DNA of 42,605 nucleotides from an uncultured Lachnospiraceae bacterium (GTDB lineage Bacteria; Bacillota; Clostridia; Lachnospirales; Lachnospiraceae): contig CANPZE010000022.1 in NCBI GenBank assembly GCA_947589315.1, forward strand, positions 1 to 42,605, written 5' to 3'. Every line of letters begins with the position of its first letter. The first letter of the stretch is position 1. The position numbers and the translations under genes are program-made. Shown piece by piece: positions 8,358 to 16,854 of this stretch. The notes beneath the pieces were generated by a model that was given only the letters and a program-made list of their open reading frames with translations, did no database searches and was not told the DNA's origin.

Positions 8358-9266
8358 ATGGCAGTATTGGGGATTCCCCGGAATACGATAGAGATACTCC
8401 AAAAGTATGATTTTCATTTTCAAAAGAAGTTTGGACAGAATTTCCTTATTGATACCCATGTCCTGGAGAAGATCGTCCAGGCGGCGGAGATCAGCCGGGA
8501 AGACTTTGTGCTGGAGATCGGTCCGGGAATCGGAACGATGACGCAGTATCTTTGTGAGTGCGGAAGAGAAGTGATGGCTGTGGAGATTGACCGGAATTTG
8601 ATTCCAATCCTGCAGGAGACATTATCCGGGTATGATAATGTTCATATCGTAAATGAAGACATACTGAAACTGAATATCAGGGAAGCGGCAGAGAAGTATA
8701 ATGGCGGAAAGCCGATTAAGGTCGTGGCAAATCTGCCATACTATATCACAACGCCGATCATTATGGAGCTATTAGAGGGGGACACTCCCCTGGAGAGCAT
8801 TACGGCCATGGTACAGAAGGAGGTGGCAGACCGGATGAAAGCAGCGCCTGGGACAAAGGACTATGGGGCGTTATCTCTGGCCGTGCAGTTCTATTCCCAG
8901 GCAGAGCTAGTGGCCAACGTGCCGCCCAACTGTTTTATGCCCCGGCCTGGCGTGGGGTCTGCCGTAGTCCGCCTGACTTGCCGCCGGGATTCCAAAGTAG
9001 GGGTCCGGGATGCGAAATGGATGTTCCGGCTGATCCGGGCCTCGTTTAACCAACGGCGCAAAACCCTGCAAAATGGTTTGCACAATGAGAGCGGGCTGGG
9101 GCTGGATAAGGAGAGGATTGTAGAAGCCTTGGAACAGCTGGGGCTGCCTGCTACCGTGCGGGGAGAAGCGTTAAGCCTGGAACAATTTGCCGCATTGAGT
9201 GATCTGTTGGGACCGGGAGGGGAAGACAACGATAGAAAGGACAGGATTCATGGCAGCGATCAATAG
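8358..9266 (+). CDS. rsmA: 16S rRNA (adenine1518/1519-N6)-dimethyltransferase
   Basis: This 302-residue SAM-dependent enzyme (KsgA/RsmA) dimethylates two adjacent adenines in helix 45 of 16S rRNA late in 30S assembly. It has 'KKFGQNFLID' (residues 23-32), motif I 'VLEIGPGIGT' (51-60), the acidic 'NEDIL' (99-103) and the catalytic 'NLPYYITTP' (125-133). The C-terminal helical domain includes 'SFNQRRKTLQNGL', typical of the family. It starts three bases after tatD, indicating one operon, and its last 17 bases overlap the start of the aminopeptidase P gene, so translation is likely coupled. Loss of this enzyme gives kasugamycin resistance in well-studied bacteria. Confidence 0.96.
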   Translation: MAVLGIPRNTIEILQKYDFHFQKKFGQNFLIDTHVLEKIVQAAEISREDFVLEIGPGIGTMTQYLCECGREVMAVEIDRNLIPILQETLSGYDNVHIVNEDILKLNIREAAEKYNGGKPIKVVANLPYYITTPIIMELLEGDTPLESITAMVQKEVADRMKAAPGTKDYGALSLAVQFYSQAELVANVPPNCFMPRPGVGSAVVRLTCRRDSKVGVRDAKWMFRLIRASFNQRRKTLQNGLHNESGLGLDKERIVEALEQLGLPATVRGEALSLEQFAALSDLLGPGGEDNDRKDRIHGSDQ

Positions 9267-11055
9267 CAGAGAGAGAATAAAAAAGCTGCGGGACAGAATG
9301 AAGGAGCTGGGATTGGCGGCCTGCTATATCCCTACGAATGATCCCCATGGTTCGGAATATATTGGGGAATATTTCAAGTGCCGGGAATATTTGTCCGGCT
9401 TTACCGGTTCTGCCGGGGAGATGGTAGTAACCGATACGGAAGCCGGGCTGTGGACAGATGGGAGATATTTTCTCCAGGCAGAACAGCAGCTGGAGGGAAC
9501 AGGGATCGTACTGTACCGGCTGCAGGAGGAAGGCGTTCCTTCTCTGGAGGAATTTCTGGAGCAGAAGCTGGAGCCAGGACAGAAGCTGGGCTTTGACGGA
9601 CGCCTGCTCTCTGTGGCTTCTGCCAAAAGGCTGAAACAGAGGCTGGAGAAGAAGGGGATACGTATCGATCCGGCAGTAGACCCGGTGGGAGATATTTGGG
9701 AGGACCGTCCCCCCTTATCCTGCCAGCCGGCCTATTCCCTGGATCTGCAGTATGCCGGAGTAAGCTGCAAAGAGAAGATGAAGTGGGTCTGCGAATGGCT
9801 TCGGCGGGCAGGGGCAGATTATCTTGTATTAACCTCTCTGGATGATATTGCCTGGCTGCTGAATATCCGGGGCGATGATATCCACTGCAATCCGGTAGTG
9901 CTGGCTTATCTTTTGGTGGGACAGGAAGAACGGCGGCTCTTTGTCCAGGAAGGCTCCTGTGACGGACCGCTCCGGGCCATGCTGGCGCGGGACAAGGTGG
10001 AGCTGAGGCCCTATGAGGCGATCTATGATGAATTAGGGCGTTTGCCGGGGGACTGTAAAGTGGCTATGGATCATCAGATTGTGAACTGGGCGCTGTTGCG
10101 CTCTGTAGCGCCGGGGATCACAGTGAAGAATGAGACCAATCCCACTATAATCATGAAAGCCATCAAAAATCCGGTGGAGGTAGAGAATGAAAGAAAGGCC
10201 CATATCAAAGACGGCGTGGCGGTGACATGCCTGATCTATTGGATTAAACAGAATATTGGCAGGCTTCCCCTTACGGAGCTGGGGGTAGCGCAAAAGCTGG
10301 AGGAGCTGCGGGGGCAGCAGGAGCATTATGTGGGACCCAGCTTTGATCCTATTGCCGGTTATGCAGAGCATGGCGCCATTGTCCATTATTCTGCCACGCC
10401 GGAGACAGACCGCACGTTTCGGCCAGAGGGCTTCCTTCTCCTGGACACAGGGGGGCATTATCTGGAGGGAACAACGGATATTACCAGGACGGTGCTGTTG
10501 GGCGGCTGCGCTGACGAAGAGCAGAAACAATACTATACGGCAGTGTTGCGGGGAAATCTGAATCTGATGGCGGCAAAGTTCCGTTATGGCTGCAGCGGGG
10601 TGGCGTTGGATTATCTGGCCAGGGCGCCTTTGTGGGAGCTGGGATGTGATTATAACCATGGAACAGGCCATGGAGTGGGCTATCTGCTAAATGTCCATGA
10701 GGGGCCCAATGCCTTCCGTTACCGGGTGGCCAGCCGGCCAGGGGGGAACGCCGTCCTGGAAGAAGGAATGATTACCTCGGATGAACCGGGAATCTATCTG
10801 GAGGGAAAATATGGGATCCGTTTGGAGAATCTGCTGCTGTGCGTAAAACGGGAGAAGACGCCTTATGGCCAATTTATGGGCTTTGAGCCATTGACTATGG
10901 CGCCCTTTGAGCGTAAGGCCATTGATGTGATGCAAATGAGTGACAGAGAGCGGCAGCTGCTGGATCAATATCACAGGAAAGTTTTTGAGAATCTGTCCCC
11001 CTATTTGGATCGTGATGAGCGGGACTGGCTGGAAGAGGAATGCGCTCCCTTATAG
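9250..11055 (+). CDS. Aminopeptidase P family protein (M24 metallopeptidase)
   Basis: This 601-residue cytosolic enzyme is a long aminopeptidase P, which removes N-terminal residues ahead of proline. Two creatinase-like N-terminal domains (about 1-310) precede the pita-bread M24 domain. The dinuclear metal ligands are D399 and D410 in 'LLDTGGHYLEGTTDITRT', H474 in 'GTGHGVG', E512 in 'SDEPGIYLEG' and E526 in 'IRLENLL'. The C-terminal extension (about 545-601) is normal for this long form. I start at 9250 because AGAAAGGA lies eight bases before it and 'INSRERIKKLRDRM' is the usual N-terminus. The gene overlaps rsmA by 17 bases, and its 3' end overlaps the convergent PAP2-like gene by 55 bases. 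Confidence 0.93.
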   Translation: MAAINSRERIKKLRDRMKELGLAACYIPTNDPHGSEYIGEYFKCREYLSGFTGSAGEMVVTDTEAGLWTDGRYFLQAEQQLEGTGIVLYRLQEEGVPSLEEFLEQKLEPGQKLGFDGRLLSVASAKRLKQRLEKKGIRIDPAVDPVGDIWEDRPPLSCQPAYSLDLQYAGVSCKEKMKWVCEWLRRAGADYLVLTSLDDIAWLLNIRGDDIHCNPVVLAYLLVGQEERRLFVQEGSCDGPLRAMLARDKVELRPYEAIYDELGRLPGDCKVAMDHQIVNWALLRSVAPGITVKNETNPTIIMKAIKNPVEVENERKAHIKDGVAVTCLIYWIKQNIGRLPLTELGVAQKLEELRGQQEHYVGPSFDPIAGYAEHGAIVHYSATPETDRTFRPEGFLLLDTGGHYLEGTTDITRTVLLGGCADEEQKQYYTAVLRGNLNLMAAKFRYGCSGVALDYLARAPLWELGCDYNHGTGHGVGYLLNVHEGPNAFRYRVASRPGGNAVLEEGMITSDEPGIYLEGKYGIRLENLLLCVKREKTPYGQFMGFEPLTMAPFERKAIDVMQMSDRERQLLDQYHRKVFENLSPYLDRDERDWLEEECAPL

Positions 11056-11696
11056 ACCAGGGGGTAGTAGATCCCAAAGAGGATAATGCTGCACGCCATA
11101 TCGATCACAGAATGCTGTTTCAAAAATAAAGTAGAAAGGCAGATCAGAATACAGAGGATGAGGGAGGCAAGCTTCCAGCCTCTGTAATTAGCAGAGTTCC
11201 CTTTTTCCTCCGGCAGAAAATAATGGCTTTTGGAAAGTCCTGCATGGATTGCGAGGGAATTATACACATGGATGCTGGGACAGACATTGGTACTGGTATC
11301 TCCCTGGTACAGGGCTGCGATGATGTGCGTCAGGGCGTTATCCCGGGGGAAGGCCTGGGGGCGCAGATCCTGGGCGTTGGGAAACAGAGTGTAAATGATC
11401 AGGCAGGTAGTCATCCCCAGCATCAGGACAGCGGCGCAGCGGTAGAAATCCTTCAGGTAATCGGTCTGAAAGAAGAGGTATACCAGTACGGCTGCCACAT
11501 AGAAGAACCACAGAAGGTAAGGGATGATAAAAATCTCCTGGAAAGGGATCATGTCATCCAGTGGGCAGTGTATGATATAGTGGGGGATATCTGCCCGCTT
11601 TTCCAACAGCAGGAACCATACCATATAAAAGGGGAAATAAAGGATTAAGATGCTATGCTTGTATTTGGACAAAAATTGTTTAATCTTTGTTTGCAT
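11001..11696 (-). CDS. PAP2-like membrane phosphatase/phosphotransferase
   Basis: This 231-residue protein has about six membrane helices and two phosphatidic-acid-phosphatase motifs: 'CPSIHVYNS' (PSxH type) and 'FLKQHSVIDMACS' (H-x3-D type). These place it near the inositolphosphotransferase/PAP2 superfamily, which cleaves or transfers phosphate on lipid headgroups at the membrane. The substrate is unknown. A longer reading from 11726 is open, but GGAGA ten bases before the ATG at 11696 supports the shorter form. Its last 55 bases overlap the 3' end of the aminopeptidase gene on the other strand. It follows the DUF5662-like gene by 35 bases in the same direction, so the two probably form an operon. 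Confidence 0.75.
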   Translation of the reverse strand: MQTKIKQFLSKYKHSILILYFPFYMVWFLLLEKRADIPHYIIHCPLDDMIPFQEIFIIPYLLWFFYVAAVLVYLFFQTDYLKDFYRCAAVLMLGMTTCLIIYTLFPNAQDLRPQAFPRDNALTHIIAALYQGDTSTNVCPSIHVYNSLAIHAGLSKSHYFLPEEKGNSANYRGWKLASLILCILICLSTLFLKQHSVIDMACSIILFGIYYPLVYKGAHSSSSQSRSSRSK

Positions 11697-11731
11697 TAGG
11701 TAAATTCTCCAATTCTTTTCATGCATTTTCT

Positions 11732-12292
11732 CTAATATCTGGGAGAATGCCTGCAGTCGATCTCCCTGCGGATGTAGGCGAAGGTCTTCTCCTCCCCTTC
11801 CTCGGCCAGCATATGCAGCAGCTTTTCCAGGAGGGCGGCGGAATCTTTGTGGATAGTATAATGGTCCCGGTTCTTCTCATAGTAGGCAAGAGGAAAGGAA
11901 TCCGTATAATTGTTCCGATTGTAATTACGGCTGGCGGCCACCCGGTCGCAGAACATTTCTACTACATAGCGGGTAGGCATGGGCATTCCCTGAAGCCCCT
12001 GGGAGGCGTCCAGAGTCACATCGATCCAGTATTCAAAATGATGGCGGTTACGTCCCTTGTGGTGGAGCCAGGCAGAGGAATAGCCATGAGCCTGCTTTTC
12101 GCCAAAGTTAGGGCTGCGCCGTCCTCCTTGATAATAACGGACGCCGGCAAGAAATTCTACCGGGCTGTATTTGGACCAGTCGTGGCTGATCCCCTGCCAA
12201 TACAGGCCTGCTTTGAAGCAGTAGCGCCTTACCAGCTTTTTGTGATGCAGGATCGTGCCCAGATGTCCTGTAAAATTTTTCCAAAATCGCAT
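11732..12292 (-). CDS. DUF5662 family protein
   Basis: This 186-residue protein resembles the DUF5662 family, common in Lachnospiraceae and of unknown function. Histidine-rich motifs such as 'HHKKLVRRYCF', 'ISHDWSKYSPVEF' and 'WLHHKGRNRHHFEYWID' look like an HD-type or other metal-binding helical site, so an HD-phosphohydrolase-like activity is a reasonable guess. An upstream in-frame start exists, but GAGGT seven bases before 12292 and the conserved 'MRFWKNFTGHL' start favour this choice. It is transcribed away from the LysR gene, and PAP2 follows it. Confidence 0.75.
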   Translation of the reverse strand: MRFWKNFTGHLGTILHHKKLVRRYCFKAGLYWQGISHDWSKYSPVEFLAGVRYYQGGRRSPNFGEKQAHGYSSAWLHHKGRNRHHFEYWIDVTLDASQGLQGMPMPTRYVVEMFCDRVAASRNYNRNNYTDSFPLAYYEKNRDHYTIHKDSAALLEKLLHMLAEEGEEKTFAYIRREIDCRHSPRY

Positions 12293-12326
12293 AATGGGTA
12301 CCTCATATTCATTGTGGTAACAGTAT

Positions 12327-12355
12327 ATCATACTTTTTAGCGGAAACCACTTAAA
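12327..12355 (-). promoter_or_regulatory. Candidate promoter for the DUF5662/PAP2 operon
   Basis: Read on the minus strand, TTTAAG and TATGAT are spaced by 17 bases, 35 bases upstream of the DUF5662 start. The -35 match is weak. Confidence 0.3.
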
Positions 12356-12385
12356 CTTTCCTTAAATTTAAAAATATATGCAGGG

Positions 12386-12404
12386 CTCTGGGCCATTCCC
12401 AGAG
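12386..12404. promoter_or_regulatory. Inverted repeat between divergent promoters (possible LysR operator)
   Basis: CTCTGGG-N5-CCCAGAG is a perfect 7-bp dyad lying 9 bases upstream of the -35 box of the LysR gene and between that gene and the divergent operon. LysR regulators often bind such dyads near their own promoter, but the motif lacks the classical T-N11-A form. A small terminator-like role is the alternative. Confidence 0.4.
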
Positions 12405-12412
12405 GAAATCGT

Positions 12413-12441
12413 TTGACAAACGAGGGAAATCTTATAATAAT
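12413..12441 (+). promoter_or_regulatory. Promoter of the LysR-type regulator
   Basis: A perfect TTGACA (12413-12418) is followed after 17 bases by AATAAT (12436-12441), or after 14 bases by a perfect TATAAT (12433-12438). Transcription would start near 12448, about 100 bases before the coding region. Confidence 0.65.
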
Positions 12442-12551
12442 AGCAATTGCAGGGCAGGTACATATAATAACATAACAGTAACAATTAAGGAAGAGACCAT
12501 ACTATTATCAAAGAACAGGAAGAGAAGGCAGAGGAGGCGCAAGAAGAAAAT

Positions 12552-13463
12552 ATGACACTGGCACAATTGAATTATGCGATTACTGTGGCCAATGCCGGAT
12601 CCATGAGTGAGGCGGCCCGGCGTCTGTTCCTCTCCCAGCCCAGCTTGTCTGCTGCAATACGGGACCTGGAGGAAGAGACTGGGGTGGAATTGTTCCGCCG
12701 GACGAACCGGGGGATCTCCCTCACGCCGGAGGGAGAGGAGTTCATTGGATATGCCCGGCAGGTAGTGGAACAGTATCAGCTGATTGAGACAAAATATGTT
12801 GCAAAGGAACGGATCAAAAAGAAATTCAGCGTATCTATGCAGCACTATACATTTGCGGTAAAAGCCTTTGTGGAAATGGTTAAGCAGTTTGGCATGGATG
12901 AATATGAGTTTGCGGTGCGGGAGGCCAGGACCTATGATGTGATCCAGGATGTGCGGAGCTTTAAAAGCGAGATAGGGATCCTGTATCTCAATGCCTTTAA
13001 TGAGAAGGTACTGACAAAGCTTTTTCGGGAATATGACCTGGAATTCCATGAGATCCTTCAGTGCGGGATTTATGTATATATGTGGAAGGGCCATCCTTTG
13101 GCGGGAAAGAAGGAGATTGCCATAGAGGAGCTGGAGGAATATCCCTGCCTGTCCTTTGAGCAGGGAAGCTACAATTCCTTTTATTTTGCGGAGGAGGTTC
13201 TCAGCACCTATGAATATAAGCGTTTGATCAAGGCCAACGACCGGGCCTCCATATTGAACCTGATGGTAGGACTTAATGGTTATACCTTGTGTTCTGGGAT
13301 TATCTGCGAAGAATTAAACGGGGAGGATTACTGCGCAGTAAAACTAAAATCCGATGAGATTATGTCTATCGGTTATCTGATCCGGAAGGGGAATGGGATC
13401 AGCCCGCTGGGGCAGAAATATCTGGAGGAGCTGGGGAAGTTTCGGAGTAAGGCTCTGCTGTAA
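12552..13463 (+). CDS. LysR family transcriptional regulator
   Basis: This 303-residue regulator has the LysR winged helix-turn-helix at residues 1-60 ('AQLNYAITVANAGSMSEAARRLFLSQPSLSAAI'), a linker helix, and a periplasmic-binding-like effector domain from about 90. The gene lies 197 bases upstream of an O-acetylhomoserine sulfhydrylase gene in the same direction, so control of sulfur or methionine metabolism is plausible but not shown. The ribosome site is unusual: GAGGAGG is 14 bases before the ATG and the frame stays open upstream, so a non-ATG start further up is possible. A divergent operon and a dyad at 12386-12404 lie upstream. Confidence 0.9.
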   Translation: MTLAQLNYAITVANAGSMSEAARRLFLSQPSLSAAIRDLEEETGVELFRRTNRGISLTPEGEEFIGYARQVVEQYQLIETKYVAKERIKKKFSVSMQHYTFAVKAFVEMVKQFGMDEYEFAVREARTYDVIQDVRSFKSEIGILYLNAFNEKVLTKLFREYDLEFHEILQCGIYVYMWKGHPLAGKKEIAIEELEEYPCLSFEQGSYNSFYFAEEVLSTYEYKRLIKANDRASILNLMVGLNGYTLCSGIICEELNGEDYCAVKLKSDEIMSIGYLIRKGNGISPLGQKYLEELGKFRSKALL

Positions 13464-13526
13464 GGCTTTTAGAGGGGAACAGGAGGAAATCGGGGAAGGA
13501 GTAGCCTATCAAAAGGGATTATGGCG

Positions 13527-13570
13527 AATGGCTGGATATAGGTTTTACCTATGACCAGCCATTTGTTTTG
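13527..13570 (+). terminator. Long hairpin after the LysR gene
   Basis: AATGGCTGG pairs with CCAGCCATT, and inside it ATAGGT pairs with ACCTAT around a TTT loop; TTGTTTTG follows. This is most simply the LysR-gene terminator. It ends just before the promoter of the homocysteine synthase gene, so it could instead bear on regulation there. Confidence 0.65.
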
Positions 13571-13575
13571 CGTAT

Positions 13576-13604
13576 TAGACAATTTAAAAGGGGTATGCTA
13601 TGAT
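13576..13604 (+). promoter_or_regulatory. Promoter of the O-acetylhomoserine sulfhydrylase gene
   Basis: TAGACA (13576-13581) and TATGAT (13599-13604) are separated by 17 bases, giving a leader of about 50 bases. This leader is too short for an S-box or T-box riboswitch, so methionine control, if any, is more likely through a protein such as the LysR regulator next door. Confidence 0.55.
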
Positions 13605-13660
13605 GTCCGTACAATCAAAGTAGAAAAGAAATTGCAGATTAGCAAGGATGGAGGGATATT

Positions 13661-14968
13661 ATGAGTAAGACGGCATATGCAGAAAGAAATTTAAGATTTG
13701 AGACTTTACAGCTTCATGTAGGACAGGAACAGCCGGATCCGGTAACCGATGCAAGAGCGGTGCCGATCTATCAGACGTCCTCATACGTATTTCGGAACAG
13801 CGATCATGCGGCGGCCCGCTTTGGCCTCAGCGATGCGGGAAATATATATGGAAGGCTGACCAATCCCACAGAGGATGTTTTTGAGCAGAGGATCGCCGCA
13901 CTGGAGGGAGGCGTGGCTGCCCTGGCAGTAGCTTCCGGGGCGGCAGCGATCACGTATACGTTCCAGAATCTTGCCCATGCGGGGGACCACATTGTAGCAG
14001 CCAAGAATATCTATGGGGGGACCTATAATCTTCTGGCACATACATTGCCGGAATACGGGATCTCCACTACCTTTGTGGATCCCTTTGATTATGACCAGAT
14101 TGAGGCAGCGATCCAGGATAATACCAAGCTTCTGCACATTGAGACCCTGGGCAATCCTAATTCCGATGTGGTAGATATTGAGAAACTGGCTAATATTGCC
14201 CATGCACACAAGATCCCCCTGGTAGTGGATAATACCTTTGCCACCCCTTATCTGGTACGTCCTATTGAATATGGCGCAGATATTGTGGTGCATTCCGCCA
14301 CCAAGTTTATCGGCGGCCATGGGACTACTATCGGCGGTGTGATCGTAGACAGTGGTAAATTTGACTGGGAGGCCAGCGGCAAATTCCCGTCTCTGGTAGA
14401 GCCTAATCCCAGCTACCATGGGGTGAGCTTTACTAAGGCGGCAGGGCCTGCTGCTTTTGTGACTAAGATCCGCGCGATCCTGCTCCGGGACACAGGGGCT
14501 ACCCTTTCTCCCTTCCATGCCTTCTTCTTCCTGCAAGGGCTGGAGACACTGTCTCTGCGAGTAGAGCGTCATGTGGAGAACGCCCTGAAGGTGGTAGAAT
14601 ATCTGCAGAACCATCCACAGGTGGAGACGGTACATCACCCTGCTGTATCTGAGGATCCGGAACAACAGGCATTGTATAAGAAATATTTCCCCAATGGCGG
14701 AGGCTCTATTTTTACCTTTGAGATTAAAGGAGACGCCAATAAGGCAAAAGAGTTTATTGACAATTTGGAGTTATTCTCCCTGCTGGCTAATGTAGCCGAT
14801 GTGAAGTCTCTGGTGATCCATCCGGCCTCCACGACCCATTCTCAGCTGAATGAGGAAGAGCTGGAGGATCAAGGGATCAAACCCAATACAATCCGCTTGT
14901 CTATCGGTACAGAGAATATTGCCGACATTATTGAAGATCTGGATGAAGCATTTGAGGCAGTAAAATAA
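13661..14968 (+). CDS. O-acetylhomoserine aminocarboxypropyltransferase (homocysteine/cysteine synthase)
   Basis: This 435-residue PLP enzyme of the Cys/Met-metabolism family makes homocysteine from O-acetylhomoserine and sulfide (MetY type). The PLP-binding lysine is K215 in 'HSATKFIGGHG'; 'SGAAAITYTFQNLAHAGDHI', 'TLGNPNSDVVDIE' and 'DNTFATPYLVRP' are family hallmarks. The length of about 430 residues and the insert near 230-300 match the OAH sulfhydrylase branch rather than the shorter cystathionine synthases and lyases. GGAGGG lies seven bases before the ATG. It has its own promoter and terminator, so it is monocistronic, with the LysR-type gene upstream as possible regulator. Confidence 0.93.
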   Translation: MSKTAYAERNLRFETLQLHVGQEQPDPVTDARAVPIYQTSSYVFRNSDHAAARFGLSDAGNIYGRLTNPTEDVFEQRIAALEGGVAALAVASGAAAITYTFQNLAHAGDHIVAAKNIYGGTYNLLAHTLPEYGISTTFVDPFDYDQIEAAIQDNTKLLHIETLGNPNSDVVDIEKLANIAHAHKIPLVVDNTFATPYLVRPIEYGADIVVHSATKFIGGHGTTIGGVIVDSGKFDWEASGKFPSLVEPNPSYHGVSFTKAAGPAAFVTKIRAILLRDTGATLSPFHAFFFLQGLETLSLRVERHVENALKVVEYLQNHPQVETVHHPAVSEDPEQQALYKKYFPNGGGSIFTFEIKGDANKAKEFIDNLELFSLLANVADVKSLVIHPASTTHSQLNEEELEDQGIKPNTIRLSIGTENIADIIEDLDEAFEAVK

Positions 14969-14987
14969 TAACCTTGGCTAAGGGATC

Positions 14988-15034
14988 AGAGGGCCGTATT
15001 TTCCGATATATATTGGAGTACGGCCCTTCTTTAT
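14988..15034 (+). terminator. Intrinsic terminator after the sulfhydrylase gene
   Basis: GGGCCGTA and TACGGCCC form an 8-bp perfect GC-rich stem, extended by AGA/TCT, followed by TTTATATTTTA. This is a strong terminator isolating the gene from the ABC transporter operon. Confidence 0.8.
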
Positions 15035-15105
15035 ATTTTATATGTGCATCTGTTAAAATTTGTGATACACTGTTGGCATACGATAAAGAAAAGGAGGGAG
15101 CAGAT

Positions 15106-16854
15106 ATGACGCCCATGAAATGGTTTTATGGATTTCTCCGGGAGTATAAGTGGAGAATGACGGCGGGTATGGCGCTGGTTACTGTATTGGTGGCCGCAGC
15201 ATTGACGAACCCATATATTTCCGGCCTGATCGTGGATGAAGTGGTAAAGAAGAAAGACCTTGCGATGCTCCCTTTACTGATCGGCCTGCTGATCGGTACT
15301 GTGGTAGTAAAGGGGATTTGCCGTTTTTTTTCCCAGGTCCTTTTTGAGACCAGCTCCCAGGGGGTGTTATACCAAATGCGGGATACCGTGTACCGGAAGC
15401 TTTTGCAGGAGGATTTCGCCTTTTATAATAAAAACAGGACGGGAGACCTGATGAGCCGCCAGACAGGAGATATGGATGCCGTCCGGCATTTTGTGGCTTA
15501 TGTGATTTACATAGTTTACGAGAATGTTCTCTATTTTATCCTGGCCATTGTCATGATCTTTATCATTAACCAGAAGTTAGCCGTTTCTATGATCTTGATT
15601 CTGCCCGTTACCGCCTGGGTCACCTACAATCAGTCCCGGCGGGTGAAGCCGGTATTTCTCAATTGCCGCCAGGCTTTTTCCAGCCTGAATACCTTTGTGC
15701 AGGAAAATATCAGTGGCAACCGGGTGGTGAAGGCCTTTGCCAAAGAAAATTATGAGATGGAGAAATTTCAGGCGGAAAATGATAATTACCGGGATGCAGA
15801 GCTGAATGCGGCGGCTGTGTGGAAGAAGTATGTCCCTATCTTTGAATTTCTTTCTAACCTGCTGACGATTCTGTTGATGCTGGTGGGGGGCAAGCTGACT
15901 ATAGATGGGGAAATGACCCTGGGGCAGCTGGTTATGGCAAACGGTTATCTTTGGATGCTGAATATGCCTTTACGGATGGCCGGCTGGTGGATCAACGATA
16001 TCCAGAGATTTACAGCATCGATTGAAAAGATTTACGGGACATACTGCGCAGAGCCGGATATCAAACGGCCAGAGAATCCTGTGAAACGGAAAAGGCTGGA
16101 AGGAGACGTGGCTTTCCGCCATGTATCCTATCGGGCGGAGGATGAAGATATCCTGCAGGATATTAATTTCCATGCAAAAAAGGGGGAAAGGATAGGTATC
16201 ATCGGAACAACTGGCGCAGGGAAATCTACATTGATCCATTTGCTGTGCCGTTTCTTTGATGCCACGGAAGGGGATGTCCTGGTAGATGGCATTAATGTAA
16301 AAGATCTGGATATGTATGAATTGCGGGAAAATATCGGGATCGCCATGCAGGATGTGTTCCTTTTTTCGGACACTATTGAGGGGAATATTGCCTATGGCAG
16401 GCCGGACTGCAGCTTTGAGGAGGTAAAGGAAGCCGCCAAAATGGCCGATGCCAATCTGTTTATCAAGAATCTGCCGGAAGGCTATGACACCATTGTGGGA
16501 GAGCGGGGCGTAGGTTTGTCCGGCGGTCAGAAGCAGAGGATCTCTTTGGCCAGGGCGCTGGTTAAGAAGCCCTCTATCCTGATTTTGGACGATACCACCT
16601 CAGCCGTGGATATGGAGACAGAGAGTTATATCCAGAGGCAGCTGGACAATATTGGCCACAGCTGCACCACATTTATTATTGCCTACCGGATCTCGTCTAT
16701 TAAAAATGCAGACCAGATCCTGGTCATGGACAAAGGACAGATCATTGAAAGGGGCACACACCAGGAATTGCTCGAAAAGGACGGCTATTATGCTACGGTA
16801 TATTATCATCAATATCCCATGGCAGTACGGAAGGGAGGGGAGACCGATGAGTAG
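15106..16854 (+). CDS. ABC exporter half-transporter, degenerate ATP-site subunit
   Basis: This 582-residue protein has six membrane helices (about 15-310) fused to an ATPase domain. Walker A (GTTGAGKST, 367-375) and signature LSGGQ (471-475) are intact. The catalytic glutamate after Walker B is aspartate (D496 in 'LILDDTTSAVD') and the switch histidine is tyrosine (Y527 in 'IIAYRISSI'). It pairs with the next gene, whose Walker B and H-loop are canonical. This asymmetry is well known in heterodimeric exporters such as BmrCD, LmrCD and TM287/288, so this is probably the non-hydrolysing partner. The substrate (drug, peptide or lipid) is unknown. Translation starts after AAGGAGGG; an upstream open frame is ignored. 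It overlaps the next gene by 8 bases. Confidence 0.92.
   Translation: MTPMKWFYGFLREYKWRMTAGMALVTVLVAAALTNPYISGLIVDEVVKKKDLAMLPLLIGLLIGTVVVKGICRFFSQVLFETSSQGVLYQMRDTVYRKLLQEDFAFYNKNRTGDLMSRQTGDMDAVRHFVAYVIYIVYENVLYFILAIVMIFIINQKLAVSMILILPVTAWVTYNQSRRVKPVFLNCRQAFSSLNTFVQENISGNRVVKAFAKENYEMEKFQAENDNYRDAELNAAAVWKKYVPIFEFLSNLLTILLMLVGGKLTIDGEMTLGQLVMANGYLWMLNMPLRMAGWWINDIQRFTASIEKIYGTYCAEPDIKRPENPVKRKRLEGDVAFRHVSYRAEDEDILQDINFHAKKGERIGIIGTTGAGKSTLIHLLCRFFDATEGDVLVDGINVKDLDMYELRENIGIAMQDVFLFSDTIEGNIAYGRPDCSFEEVKEAAKMADANLFIKNLPEGYDTIVGERGVGLSGGQKQRISLARALVKKPSILILDDTTSAVDMETESYIQRQLDNIGHSCTTFIIAYRISSIKNADQILVMDKGQIIERGTHQELLEKDGYYATVYYHQYPMAVRKGGETDE

Noticed and set aside
11223-12340. Plus-strand open frames opposite the PAP2 and DUF5662 genes
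   Set aside because: The minus-strand products show conserved family motifs and ribosome sites; the plus-strand frames do not.
12432-13094. Large open frame on the minus strand within the LysR gene
   Set aside because: It is antisense to a clear LysR coding region, with no recognisable motif or ribosome site.
13605-13660. S-box or T-box leader of the homocysteine synthase gene
   Set aside because: The predicted leader is about 50 bases, with no specifier loop or SAM-riboswitch core; the hairpin at 13527 lies upstream of the promoter.
14974-15105. Longer N-terminus for the first ABC exporter subunit
   Set aside because: This stretch contains the terminator of the previous gene and lacks a ribosome site; 15106 is preceded by AAGGAGGG.
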